From assembly GCA_964566545.1 (NCBI GenBank), contig CAZMIX010000007.1, forward strand, positions 1 through 64,000: a DNA stretch of 64,000 bases. The letters are read 5' to 3'. The notes below the pieces were generated by a model that ran no database searches, was not told where the DNA came from, and was given only the letters and a program-made list of their open reading frames with translations. A program made the translations under genes and the position numbers. The DNA comes from JAEYFP01 sp964566545 (GTDB lineage: Bacteria; Bacillota; Clostridia; Lachnospirales; Lachnospiraceae). This document shows positions 44,293 through 52,856 of this stretch, piece after piece. Numbering within the stretch: the stretch's first letter is position 1; every line of letters starts with the position of its first letter.

Positions 44293-45735
44293 TTATAATT
44301 GTTTTCTCCAAGTTCTCACGGAAAACAGCAGGAGCATGGGGAACAGCTCCAGGCGTCCGGCCAGCATGTCAAACATCATCACATATTTGGATAATGTACT
44401 GAACGCGCTGAAATTTCCGACAGGACCTACAAAAGAAAGTCCCGGGCCGATATTATTAAATGTTGTCGCCACAGCGGTAAACGTCGTGACCAGATCAAAA
44501 TTGTCCAGACTGACAAGCAGGAGAGAGAACACGAAAATCAGCAGATACGTAATGATATAAGTATTTACCGAACGCAGCATATGATGCTCAATAACTTTTC
44601 CTTCCACTTTTAATATCTTCACACTGCGCGGATGGATCATGGACGCCATTTCTTTGACGACCGTCTTAAATGCGATTACAACGCGCGATACCTTCAGACC
44701 GCCGCCCGTACTGCCCGCGCAGGCACCGATAAACATCAACACGACCAGAATGCACTTTGAAAAGGAGGGCCATAAATCAAAATTTGCCGTGGAATAACCT
44801 GTCGTCGTAATGATCGAGGCCACTTGAAAGGCACTGTGGTGAAATGCCGCGCCAAAGCCTGAGAAGCCTCCTTGGATATTGACCGCTATCGCGACAATCG
44901 ACACTAAAATAATTCCCAAATAAGCTCTGAGTTCCTCCGAAAGAAGCGCCTCCTTCGGCCTTTTGTCCAAAACCAGGAAATAAATACTGAAATTCACGCC
45001 AAACAAAATCATGAAAATCGTCGTAACTGTCTGTTCGTAATAGGTATAGGACGCCATGCTGTCATTTTTAATGCCAAAGCCTCCCGTTCCGGCCGTTCCA
45101 AAGGTGATCGCCAGAGAGTCAAACCAAGGCATGCCGCCAATTTTCAAAAGCAGGATTTGAATGATCGTCATCACAATATAAATTTGATACAAAATCTTGG
45201 CGGTCGCCTTTACCTTTGGCACAAGCTTACCGACAGACGGCCCCGGGCTTTCCGCACGCATGACGTGGATATTATCCGCCTCCGTCATCGGAACAATTGC
45301 CAAAAGGAAAACGAGAACGCCCATACCACCGATCCAATGTGTAAAGCTCCTCCAAAGGAGCATACATTTTGACAACGCCTCGACATCTGTCAGGATACTG
45401 GAACCCGTCGTCGTAAAGCCGGATATCACTTCAAACATGGAATCCGCAAACCCAGGAATTTCCCCGCTTAAATAAAACGGCAACGCGCCGAAAAAGCTTA
45501 TTATTACCCAGCTAAGGGCCACCGAAACAAAGCCCTCCCGCACATAGAAGGTTGTATTGTTCGGTTTTTTATAGGACATCAGTACGCCAAGTATCAAACA
45601 AACGCACGCTACGCCAAGGAAATAAAAACCGCTCCATTCGCCGTAGTAAACAGCGGCAATCAGCGGGATCAGCATAAACGCTGCCTCAAGCTTTAAAACC
45701 CAGCCAAGGAAATAAAAAATAATTTTTCTGTTCAT
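44293..45735 (-). CDS. trkH: Potassium uptake protein TrkH
   Basis: 480 aa with about ten membrane segments arranged as four pore-loop repeats: VISGFTTTGSSILTD, FGTAGTGGFGIKNDSM, IITTTGYSTANFDLWP and TFNNIGPGLSFVG, each carrying the selectivity Gly. GACAGSTGGGLKVSR between segments 7 and 8 is also typical. It moves potassium across the membrane with the TrkA gating ring encoded 11 nt upstream. Confidence 0.95.
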   Translation of the reverse strand: MNRKIIFYFLGWVLKLEAAFMLIPLIAAVYYGEWSGFYFLGVACVCLILGVLMSYKKPNNTTFYVREGFVSVALSWVIISFFGALPFYLSGEIPGFADSMFEVISGFTTTGSSILTDVEALSKCMLLWRSFTHWIGGMGVLVFLLAIVPMTEADNIHVMRAESPGPSVGKLVPKVKATAKILYQIYIVMTIIQILLLKIGGMPWFDSLAITFGTAGTGGFGIKNDSMASYTYYEQTVTTIFMILFGVNFSIYFLVLDKRPKEALLSEELRAYLGIILVSIVAIAVNIQGGFSGFGAAFHHSAFQVASIITTTGYSTANFDLWPSFSKCILVVLMFIGACAGSTGGGLKVSRVVIAFKTVVKEMASMIHPRSVKILKVEGKVIEHHMLRSVNTYIITYLLIFVFSLLLVSLDNFDLVTTFTAVATTFNNIGPGLSFVGPVGNFSAFSTLSKYVMMFDMLAGRLELFPMLLLFSVRTWRKQL

Positions 45736-45746
45736 ATCCAGCCCCT

Positions 45747-47105
45747 CTACTGTAAAATATCCTTCAAATCGTTCAAACCGGTTCTTGTTGTCACGACGAC
45801 CACCGTATCACCGGCTTTGAGCGTATCATGTCCGTTCGGCGTAATAATTCTCCCCGCACGATTGATGCAGGCAATAAGCAGATTTGACTTGAACTTCAAT
45901 TGTTCAAGGGGAATATCAACGATCGCCGGTTCCCTGCCAACCCTGAATTCCAGTGCCTCCGCCTTATTTGCCACGACTTTGTACAGTGTTTCGACATTGC
46001 TTCCCATGGAATTCTGCATGGCGCGCACATAGCTCACGACCGTGTCCGCGGCAATCAGCTTCGGATAAATAATACTGCCAAGATTCATCGTACTGACTAC
46101 ATTTTCAAAAGTAATCCTGTTGATTTTCGTAACCAGCTTCACATCGGAAAGGCTTGCCGCGTACAGGGAAAGCATAATATTTTCCTCATCAAAGTCCGTC
46201 AATGAAGCAAACGCATCCGTATCCTCAATTCCCTCCTCCAGTAAAAGCTGTTGGTCGGAGCCGTCCCCATGTATGATCATCGCTTTTGGGAGAAGTTCGC
46301 TCAGTATCTGGCAACGCGTAAAATCCCTCTCGATAATTTTTACGCTGATATTGGTCTCCTCCAATGTTTTTGCAAGATAATAGGTGATTTTTCCGCCACC
46401 GATCAGCATAACTGACTTAATGCTGTTATGGACAATTCCCGCACGTTTGAAAAATTCCTGCACCTCTTTGTGTTCCCCGATAAAAGAAACCTTATCTCCG
46501 GCACTCATTTCAAAGCCGCCATCCGGAATGATGACCTCATGCCCCCGCTCCACCGCACAAATCAGGACATTACAGTGCAGCTTTTGGGAAACCTCAAATA
46601 CCCTGCTGCCATGAAGCACAGAATTTTCAGGGATAATCAGCTTCATCAGCTCCGCGCGGCCTTTCGCAAACGTGTCCACCTTCATAACGGACGGAAATTT
46701 AATCAGACGGGAAATTTCCATCGCGGCTTCCATTTCCGGATTAATGACCATGGACAAATTCAATTCTTCTCGGATATACCGAATTTCCTTTACGTATTCC
46801 GGAGTACGGATGCGGGCAATCGTATGGCATTCACCCGCCTTTTTCGCAATGAGGCAGCAGAGCATATTCAGCTCGTCGGAGTTTGTCGTCGCAATCAAAA
46901 GATCTGCCTCCTGAATGCCCGCGTCGATCTGTACCTGATAGCTCACACCGTTTCCTTCCACGCCCATCACGTCGATATGATCCGTAACGGTACGCAGCCT
47001 GTCGTTGTCCTTGTCAATCACCGTGATTTCATGACCCTCCTGATTCAGCTGCTCGGCAAGAGTAACACCGACTTTTCCGCAGCCAACAATAATAATTTTC
47101 ATCAT
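45747..47105 (-). CDS. trkA: Potassium uptake regulator TrkA
   Basis: 452 aa with two RCK units. Each has a Rossmann nucleotide fold (MKIIIVGCGKVGVTLAEQLN at the N-terminus; SVMLIGGGKITYYLAKTLEE near residue 228) and a TrkA-C domain (the first ending near residue 220, the second ending KAGDTVVVVTTRTGL). It binds NAD(H)/ATP and gates TrkH. The gene is first of the trkA-trkH pair. Confidence 0.95.
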   Translation of the reverse strand: MMKIIIVGCGKVGVTLAEQLNQEGHEITVIDKDNDRLRTVTDHIDVMGVEGNGVSYQVQIDAGIQEADLLIATTNSDELNMLCCLIAKKAGECHTIARIRTPEYVKEIRYIREELNLSMVINPEMEAAMEISRLIKFPSVMKVDTFAKGRAELMKLIIPENSVLHGSRVFEVSQKLHCNVLICAVERGHEVIIPDGGFEMSAGDKVSFIGEHKEVQEFFKRAGIVHNSIKSVMLIGGGKITYYLAKTLEETNISVKIIERDFTRCQILSELLPKAMIIHGDGSDQQLLLEEGIEDTDAFASLTDFDEENIMLSLYAASLSDVKLVTKINRITFENVVSTMNLGSIIYPKLIAADTVVSYVRAMQNSMGSNVETLYKVVANKAEALEFRVGREPAIVDIPLEQLKFKSNLLIACINRAGRIITPNGHDTLKAGDTVVVVTTRTGLNDLKDILQ

Positions 47106-47302
47106 TACACCTCGTAATTATCAATATATTTTTCGTTCCACTCATTTCTGGATCCAATGCATATCATTCTAGCACAAAACTAAAAAAAAGGATACAGAAT
47201 CAATATTGAAATAAGAAAAAAATGATGTTATTCTTAATTAAAAGAAAGATCTGCAAATATATTTGAACCGTAAAAATACATCTATGAGGAGATACTTGCG
47301 AA

Positions 47303-47899
47303 ATGGGAATCATTCAAACGAAAATAAAGGACATCCAGGATCTTCGAAGCAGCCTTTTTGCTTACCGCCCCTGCTGCCTGCAGGAGGCGAAGGATAAGGA
47401 TTTAATGTTAAAATATATTGACACTTACCCTGATATTCTGACCAGGAATAATGAGCTTGCCCATTTTACCGCATCCTCTTGGATTGTCAATCATCAAAAG
47501 ACCAAGGTTCTGATGATTTATCATAATATCTATCAATCCTGGTCATGGACCGGCGGCCATGCCGACGGCGATGCGGATCTATGCACGGTTGCGTTGCGTG
47601 AGGCGTATGAGGAGACAGGTATTTTCATTCCGATGTATTCCAATGACATTTTCTCCATCGAAGCCGCCACCGTTGCCGGACATATGAAAAATGGCGGATG
47701 GGTCTCCGCGCACATTCATTTAAATGTCACCTATGCTTTTTTTGCGGACGAATTGATGCCGTTAAGCATCAAACCCGATGAAAACAGCGGTGTCCAGTGG
47801 TTCCCGATCGAACAGGCTGTTGCCGTCTCCACCGAGCCGGAAATGCAGGTTATTTACCAAAAGTTGAATAACAAGCTGTTTGGATACAGCATGTTCTGA
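47303..47899 (+). CDS. Nudix hydrolase-family protein
   Basis: 198 aa, GAGGAG upstream of the ATG. The Nudix box reads GGHADGDADLCTVALREAYEETGI. The REAYEETG core with three metal-binding Glu is intact, but the Glu expected at the start of the box is Ala. The preceding strand (HFTASSWIVNHQKTKVLMIY) and following VSAHIHLNVTYAF fit the fold. Members of this group hydrolyse nucleoside diphosphate derivatives; the substrate is unknown. A weak promoter (TTGAAA 47205-47210, 18 nt, TATTCT) precedes it; trkA is divergent. Confidence 0.85.
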   Translation: MGIIQTKIKDIQDLRSSLFAYRPCCLQEAKDKDLMLKYIDTYPDILTRNNELAHFTASSWIVNHQKTKVLMIYHNIYQSWSWTGGHADGDADLCTVALREAYEETGIFIPMYSNDIFSIEAATVAGHMKNGGWVSAHIHLNVTYAFFADELMPLSIKPDENSGVQWFPIEQAVAVSTEPEMQVIYQKLNNKLFGYSMF

Positions 47900-47900
47900 T

Positions 47901-47939
47901 ATATAAAAACGGCCGTATTAATAACGGCCGTTTTTATAT
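47901..47939. terminator. Bidirectional terminator between the Nudix and DUF5067 genes
   Basis: ATATAAAAACGGCCGT (47901-47916) and ACGGCCGTTTTTATAT (47924-47939) are perfectly complementary, with T-runs on both strands. It serves two convergent genes. Confidence 0.92.
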
Positions 47940-47975
47940 GATTAAATCTTTTATGCAGCGTTTTAGACAATTATT

Positions 47976-48563
47976 TTACTCCAGCGGAATCGTCGTGGAA
48001 CCGATATCCGTAAACTTCTCATAATTGTCATGAATCGTCAATGTCAATTCTGAGGTCGTATTTTGCAGCTTGACAGAATAGCAAGCCTCGATCGATGCGC
48101 CGTCCTGTATTTGGACGTCCTTATTATACCGCTCATCAGGCGGATTTTCCAGTGAGGCAAACGTCTCGCAGTCCACACCGTCCTGCACGACCTTTGGCGC
48201 GAATACCTCTCCCAGGCTCAGCGGAGTAGCTGTCTTATTCACGAAGCTAAAATAAATCAGCGCAGTCGGATTTCCCTCTATATCCGTAGTGAGCTGCACC
48301 TTCGTACAGGTCAGTGAAAAGTTGTCGTTATTCACATTCACGGATTGGCCCGAACCGCCTGCTTCCTCTGCGGAAGCCTCCGTTTGTTCTATTTTGTCCG
48401 TTTGGAAATCCCCATTTTTCAATTTCAGGCTAAAATGAACCAAACCATATATGATCACACCAAGAACAAGGATCTCGATGCATAATATTACGATCGATAT
48501 TATTTTATTTTTCTGTTTCAGATGCTTCTCGTGCCTTCTTTGATCTTCCATTTCCTTTTTCAT
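47976..48563 (-). CDS. Membrane-anchored DUF5067-type protein
   Basis: 195 aa from the ATG at 48563, which has AAGGGG upstream. A basic N-terminus, one transmembrane helix (about residues 22-44), a short Glu/Ala/Gly linker, then an extracytoplasmic beta domain: ALIYFSFVNKTATPLSLGEV, then APKVVQDGVDCETF and ACYSVKLQNTTSELTL. This is the layout of DUF5067 (Ig-like) proteins of Firmicutes, whose role is unknown. It follows the DUF6179 gene by 32 nt on the same strand. Confidence 0.75.
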   Translation of the reverse strand: MKKEMEDQRRHEKHLKQKNKIISIVILCIEILVLGVIIYGLVHFSLKLKNGDFQTDKIEQTEASAEEAGGSGQSVNVNNDNFSLTCTKVQLTTDIEGNPTALIYFSFVNKTATPLSLGEVFAPKVVQDGVDCETFASLENPPDERYNKDVQIQDGASIEACYSVKLQNTTSELTLTIHDNYEKFTDIGSTTIPLE

Positions 48564-48595
48564 ATTAACGATTCCCCTTATATTTCTTTTCCTTT

Positions 48596-49411
48596 TTACC
48601 ATACCGTTTCGCTATTCTTCAGAATAATCACAAGCTCTCTAATATCAGTTGCGAGATACTCAAAAAGAGTGGTATTTCCCCCATATTGCTGCTCGATCAA
48701 AATCGTCAGCAGACCGTTTAATTTTTCCGTAAGCTCTTTTTCATTTAATTCTGCACATAACGTTCTCAGCCTTGAGCGGTGTGTCTCTGAATAATCCTCC
48801 ATAAGCGGCTTTTCTGCCAGCATACTTTTAAGAATATGCTGTAACACAACCTGACAGACATTGATCAGCAGTTCTTCATAACCCGTCCAGTACTCCACCA
48901 AGCATCGTCTGATATACTCTTGAGGAAGTCTGTCCAAAAAACGCTGTTCCAGACGTATTTTCAGCAAATACTCATAAATCCGATCAATGCCGCAAAGTTT
49001 GTAATTATCAAAGAGAAGCGGATAATCCAGCGTCAAAAGATGATCCTGTGGCTTAAATTGGGGATTATAGTGCAAAAAAAATGCCGGCATTCCTTTGATA
49101 ATTGTATCATAATATGCCTCGTTTTCATAGGCTTGAAATTCCTCTGTGATAATCCGGTATAGCTGTTCCGCCTTTTTTAATTTTGCACGAACAAGCACAT
49201 AACCCGCCTCATAAGCCTCTGAGGCCGTGTGAACTAAAGTTCCTGCTTCTTCAGCCTCGCGAATACAGTAACATACGGCCTCAAGCAGCATTTTTGCAGT
49301 TTCTTCCGAAACAGAAGTACTTTCTTTGCCTGTATATTTTTCCGCGAGCCTCCCCACAATTGGAAACATCTCTTTTGGATCTATTTGCAGGACATGCTTG
49401 ATCTGCTTCAT
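48596..49411 (-). CDS. DUF6179-type protein, possibly shortened at its N-terminus
   Basis: 271 aa from the ATG at 49411 (MKQIKHVLQIDPKEM), where GAAGGAG lies 10 nt upstream. The conserved block is EKYTGKESTSVSEETAKMLL, then CYCIREAEEAG, TIIKGMPAFFLHYNPQFKPQD and LTLDYPLLFDNYKLCGIDRI. This matches a Lachnospiraceae family I know as DUF6179, all-helical and of unknown function. The frame stays open upstream to 49603 (MCYCIHALSGRIPFTK), a stretch unlike the rest and perhaps remnant sequence. A DUF6323 partner, often adjacent in other genomes, is not seen. Confidence 0.7.
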   Translation of the reverse strand: MKQIKHVLQIDPKEMFPIVGRLAEKYTGKESTSVSEETAKMLLEAVCYCIREAEEAGTLVHTASEAYEAGYVLVRAKLKKAEQLYRIITEEFQAYENEAYYDTIIKGMPAFFLHYNPQFKPQDHLLTLDYPLLFDNYKLCGIDRIYEYLLKIRLEQRFLDRLPQEYIRRCLVEYWTGYEELLINVCQVVLQHILKSMLAEKPLMEDYSETHRSRLRTLCAELNEKELTEKLNGLLTILIEQQYGGNTTLFEYLATDIRELVIILKNSETVW

Positions 49412-49769
49412 ACAATCTTCTCCTTCTATCAATTTTACCTGATTTTTGATTCTCTGTTTTTTCATTATGGTATCTTTGGCAAGCCATGCCAAAAAATCGC
49501 CATAATTCAGCAGGGGGTTGACCAAAATAAGATCCAGGTCCGTCCCTGAAATCAGTTTCGTAAAAGGTATTCTACCGGACAGGGCATGTATACAATAACA
49601 CAAACAGCATGAAAATACGATGGAATTCTTTGATTATATTGTTTCGTCGATTTCTGATTTTGTTACTTCGTCAGGAACCCTCACGGGCTATCAAATCTGA
49701 TTATGAAATTTCATCCATAATATTTAGAATGGCATTAAGATTCGCAAATAGACTTTCTGTTTCATGAAA

Positions 49770-50333
49770 TCACACACCGGCAGATATCAAGTATCCAATC
49801 TGACAGGTATGTTCTCTGCAAACGGTTTCCAGCGCAAACAATCTGTCTTCCATTTTCGGCAGACGGTTGATGTACTCCTTCTTATCCAATACAAAGTTAT
49901 GAGCTCCATCAACCTTATACTCAAGCATTGTCACCCGATCCGTCAACACGTCAATGGACTGCTTCAAGGAATCATGTGCAACCTGCATCTCCTGTGAAGT
50001 AACGTAGCGCAGTTCTTCAAACTCCGCTTTTGTTGACATGCGTAATTCTTCAATATCCGCTTTTGTTGACATGCGCAGCCCTTCGAGATCGTCTTTCGTT
50101 GCCATAGCATCCCAAATCGCACGGATATCGTCTTTCGTTGCCATAGCATCCCAAATCGCACGGATATCGTCTTTCGTTGCCATAGCATCCCAAATCGCAC
50201 GGATATCGTCTTTCGTCACCATATCTTTGATATCGTCTTTCGTCGCCATATACTTGATATCGTCTTTGGTTATCATAGTTCCGGCTATCGACGAAAGCAT
50301 TTGTTTTAACTCTTCAAATTCCCCGCTCCTCAT
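49770..50333 (-). CDS. Coiled-coil protein with tandem ATKDDI repeats
   Basis: 187 aa, AAGGAGG upstream. Residues 20-95 are repeats of the type (M/V)-A-T-K-D-D-I, three of them in a 13-residue unit IRAIWDAMATKDD; then a heptad-like coiled coil (STKADIEELRMSTKAEFEEL) and a C-terminal helical part (HDSLKQSIDVLTDRVTMLEY). Similar TKDDL-type coiled coils occur in many bacteria with no defined role. The 49604-49769 gap downstream holds AT-rich sequence with no gene. Confidence 0.75.
   Translation of the reverse strand: MRSGEFEELKQMLSSIAGTMITKDDIKYMATKDDIKDMVTKDDIRAIWDAMATKDDIRAIWDAMATKDDIRAIWDAMATKDDLEGLRMSTKADIEELRMSTKAEFEELRYVTSQEMQVAHDSLKQSIDVLTDRVTMLEYKVDGAHNFVLDKKEYINRLPKMEDRLFALETVCREHTCQIGYLISAGV
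50101..50217. repeat. Three tandem 39-bp repeats inside the coiled-coil gene
   Basis: Copies at 50101-50139, 50140-50178 and 50179-50217 begin GCCATAGCATCCCAAATCGC; the first two are identical and the third differs by one base at its end. The unit is 13 codons, so copy-number change keeps the frame. Confidence 0.95.
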
Positions 50334-50490
50334 CTTAACTCCTCCTTTCCAATATTTACTCTTGCAAGTGATTTTAACTCATTGTATCATAAACTATATT
50401 ATAAATCTATATTAAAATAAAAATTGCAGCACGAAAAATGGTATCATTTTTAAACATTATGAACCAATCGGCATGAAGGGGAGGTTTGGC

Positions 50491-51294
50491 ATGGAGGAGG
50501 CAGATATCAGGAAGCTGAAAAACAGATATTCTGTTTTTTATGAAGAAAAAGCGATCAATTCTATCCGCAGGAAATTGACCGGCATTATGTTTGAGCGACA
50601 GGAAAACATGCTGTCGCATAATACCCTGCAATGGGAGGAGAATGCGTTTGAAGCAGTCAAGTCGGGGACAGATGCGATCCGTCTGTTCTTAAGCCGGGAT
50701 GCCGATGGGGAAATGGGAATGCTCTCAGGAGAATGGCTCCGCAATGTGAAAAATCATTGCATTTGTACGGTGTGCGTCTTAACCCGGCAAATCTTAAACG
50801 AGCAGCTCCTTGATCTGGAGCACGCATTTTCCATGTCAGATGCCTGTATCCAGTGTATCGAAGAAAGTGCGGATGAAACGGAATGCATTCAGGTGGCGAT
50901 TGCGGGCATGGAGGAATTCTCCGCGCTGATAAAGGCGAAACCCCAAACCGGATACCACCATTTTGTCAGAGAAACGAAGGAGTATATATTTAAGCACCTT
51001 CATACAAAAATCGAGGTAAAGACGATCGCTGCCAAGCTTAAAACAAATCCGGATTATTTATCGCGGATATTTCACAAATATGAAGGGATTTCCCTGCATC
51101 GGTATATCATACAAAAAAAGCTGGACAGCGCAAAGCATATGCTCCAATATTCTCAATATACAAATGATGAGATCGGACAGTTTCTTGGATTTTCCTCACA
51201 GAGCCATTTACAGACCCTGTTTAAAAAGTCTACCGGAATGACGCTCGGAGAATTTCGCCTGCGCCACAATGAGACGTATCGGGATCGGTTCTAA
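50491..51294 (+). CDS. AraC-family transcriptional regulator
   Basis: 267 aa from the ATG at 50491 with GGGGAGG 6 nt upstream. The N-terminal 165 residues are a non-cupin helical region with a Cys pair in MSDACIQCIEE. The C-terminal two helix-turn-helix units run HLHTKIEVKTIAAKLKTNPD then YLSRIFHKYEGISLHRYI and YTNDEIGQFLGFSSQSHLQT, ending FKKSTGMTLGEFR, a clear AraC signature. It is followed by a transporter and a GH3 glycosidase on the same strand and most likely activates them in response to a sugar. Confidence 0.92.
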   Translation: MEEADIRKLKNRYSVFYEEKAINSIRRKLTGIMFERQENMLSHNTLQWEENAFEAVKSGTDAIRLFLSRDADGEMGMLSGEWLRNVKNHCICTVCVLTRQILNEQLLDLEHAFSMSDACIQCIEESADETECIQVAIAGMEEFSALIKAKPQTGYHHFVRETKEYIFKHLHTKIEVKTIAAKLKTNPDYLSRIFHKYEGISLHRYIIQKKLDSAKHMLQYSQYTNDEIGQFLGFSSQSHLQTLFKKSTGMTLGEFRLRHNETYRDRF

Positions 51295-51330
51295 CCTGCC
51301 GGAAATATCAGCAATTAAGTAAGAAATCAA

Positions 51331-51380
51331 AAAAGGAAGTAGGATATTTGATATACTCTACTTTCTTTTTTTATTATAAT
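51331..51380 (+). terminator. Terminator of the AraC gene with a -10 box of the sugar operon just after it
   Basis: AAAAGGAAGTAG (51331-51342) pairs with CTACTTTCTTTT (51358-51369) with one G-U, then a T-run. TATAAT at 51375-51380 directly follows and lacks a good -35 at 17-18 nt, as expected for an activator-dependent promoter. Confidence 0.7.
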
Positions 51381-51441
51381 TTAAAATATTGAAACCAAAA
51401 ACATAAAACGAGTATTCGGCAAACAGAAATGGGGGACGTTG

Positions 51442-52839
51442 ATGATGGCTGCAAAAAAAGGGCATGACGAATGGCAGACCTCGCGTATCGAACGGATGAG
51501 CTATGGGTTATATTTTGCGGGGCAAAATTTGTTTTACATGATCTTTTCTACTTTTACGGCATTGTTTCTCATCAATAAGGGCTTAAGCGAGGCGACGGTT
51601 GCCAGCATCCTGCTCATTCCAAAAATCTGGGATGCGGTAAATGATCCGGTTTTTGGCATCCTTATGGACAAGGCAAAATTCCGCAGGGGACGCTTTCTTC
51701 CCTGGTTAAAAATATCATGGATTTTAATTCCGGCTTCGACCATCTTTTTGTTTTGCATGCCTGAAACTCTGCCGCAGGGCGCCAAAATCGCATGGGCAAT
51801 TCTCGGCTATATTCTTTGGGATACCAGCTATACGATGTGCGATGCGCCGATTTTTGCGCTTTCGACTTCCATGAGCGCGATTGTAGAGGAGCGCACCTTC
51901 ATTCTCTCTTTTGGCCGCCTTTTCGCTACGGCCGGTTCCATTTTAGCAACGCTTGGCATCGAAGCGCTTTATATGTCCACGGGTTGGGCGGCGCTCGCTG
52001 TCGGTCTATCGGTTCTCGCGATGCTTATGATGCTGCCCGTATTGATTTTTTGTAAGGAAAGAAGCCATGCGCATAATGAAGCCGAGCCGACGTTTCAGGA
52101 TATGCTCCGGGCTTTGATGAAAAACAAATATCTGCTCGTGTTTTTCATTTCCTATTTTTTTATTGCGTCGACGATGTCTGTTGAAATTCTGATTCCCATC
52201 TTTGCCCACTATGTGCTTGGAAGCACGGCGGCCGGGACGATTCTCCTCGGCATTTGTACCGTGCCTATGATTGGGATTGCAGTTCTCATTCCCGCAATCA
52301 CCAAAAAAGTGGATAAATTCCGGCTTTATATTTTTTCTCTCACCGTGTTTATTGCGGCGAGCATCCTTCAATATTTCACGGGTTATCAAAATTCTGGCCT
52401 GCTGTACGGTACCATGTTTATCCGGGCGATCGGCTTCGGCGGGTATAATATTCTCTTGTTTTTGTTTGTTCCAGACCTTGTCGAATACGGGCATTATAGG
52501 ACCGGGGAACGCCAAGAGGGAATTTGCTTCTCCTTACAGACGTTCATGACAAAGCTCACAGCCGCCATTGTCTCTTCTCTCTCACTTGTCGTCCTCGGCT
52601 GGTTCGGATTTGCTTCCGCAAACGCGGACTCCGTGACGGGCATTGTGGATACGGCGGCAGGGCAGGGCTTTTGGATCGTATTTACCCTGGCATCGGCTGT
52701 CGGCTCCATTCTGGCCCTGCCGGTCCTGATGCGGTTCTACCGACTCAGGGATAGTGACGTCCAGTTGATGAGCCTATGCAACAACGGAGAGCTGACAAGG
52801 GAAGAATGCGAAAAACAGTTGTCGCACCGTTATTTCTAA
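51442..52839 (+). CDS. GPH-type (glycoside-pentoside-hexuronide) sugar:cation symporter
   Basis: About 465 aa, twelve transmembrane segments. GGGGGA precedes a TTG-ATG-ATG start cluster; I take the first ATG. Markers: the IPKIWDAVNDPVFGILMDKA loop (Asp residues that bind the co-ion and sugar in MelB-like carriers), KFRRGRFLPWLK after helix 2, and VPDLVEYGHYRTGERQEGIC between helices 10 and 11. It imports a glycoside or sugar, probably what the downstream GH3 enzyme hydrolyses. The 17-nt gap and strong ribosome binding site link it with the GH3 gene. Confidence 0.9.
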   Translation: MMAAKKGHDEWQTSRIERMSYGLYFAGQNLFYMIFSTFTALFLINKGLSEATVASILLIPKIWDAVNDPVFGILMDKAKFRRGRFLPWLKISWILIPASTIFLFCMPETLPQGAKIAWAILGYILWDTSYTMCDAPIFALSTSMSAIVEERTFILSFGRLFATAGSILATLGIEALYMSTGWAALAVGLSVLAMLMMLPVLIFCKERSHAHNEAEPTFQDMLRALMKNKYLLVFFISYFFIASTMSVEILIPIFAHYVLGSTAAGTILLGICTVPMIGIAVLIPAITKKVDKFRLYIFSLTVFIAASILQYFTGYQNSGLLYGTMFIRAIGFGGYNILLFLFVPDLVEYGHYRTGERQEGICFSLQTFMTKLTAAIVSSLSLVVLGWFGFASANADSVTGIVDTAAGQGFWIVFTLASAVGSILALPVLMRFYRLRDSDVQLMSLCNNGELTREECEKQLSHRYF

Positions 52840-52856
52840 AATAAGGAGGAGACCGC

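Noticed and set aside
50101..50217. CRISPR-like regular repeats
   Set aside because: The 39-bp copies are directly adjacent without spacers and lie in frame within a coiled-coil gene.
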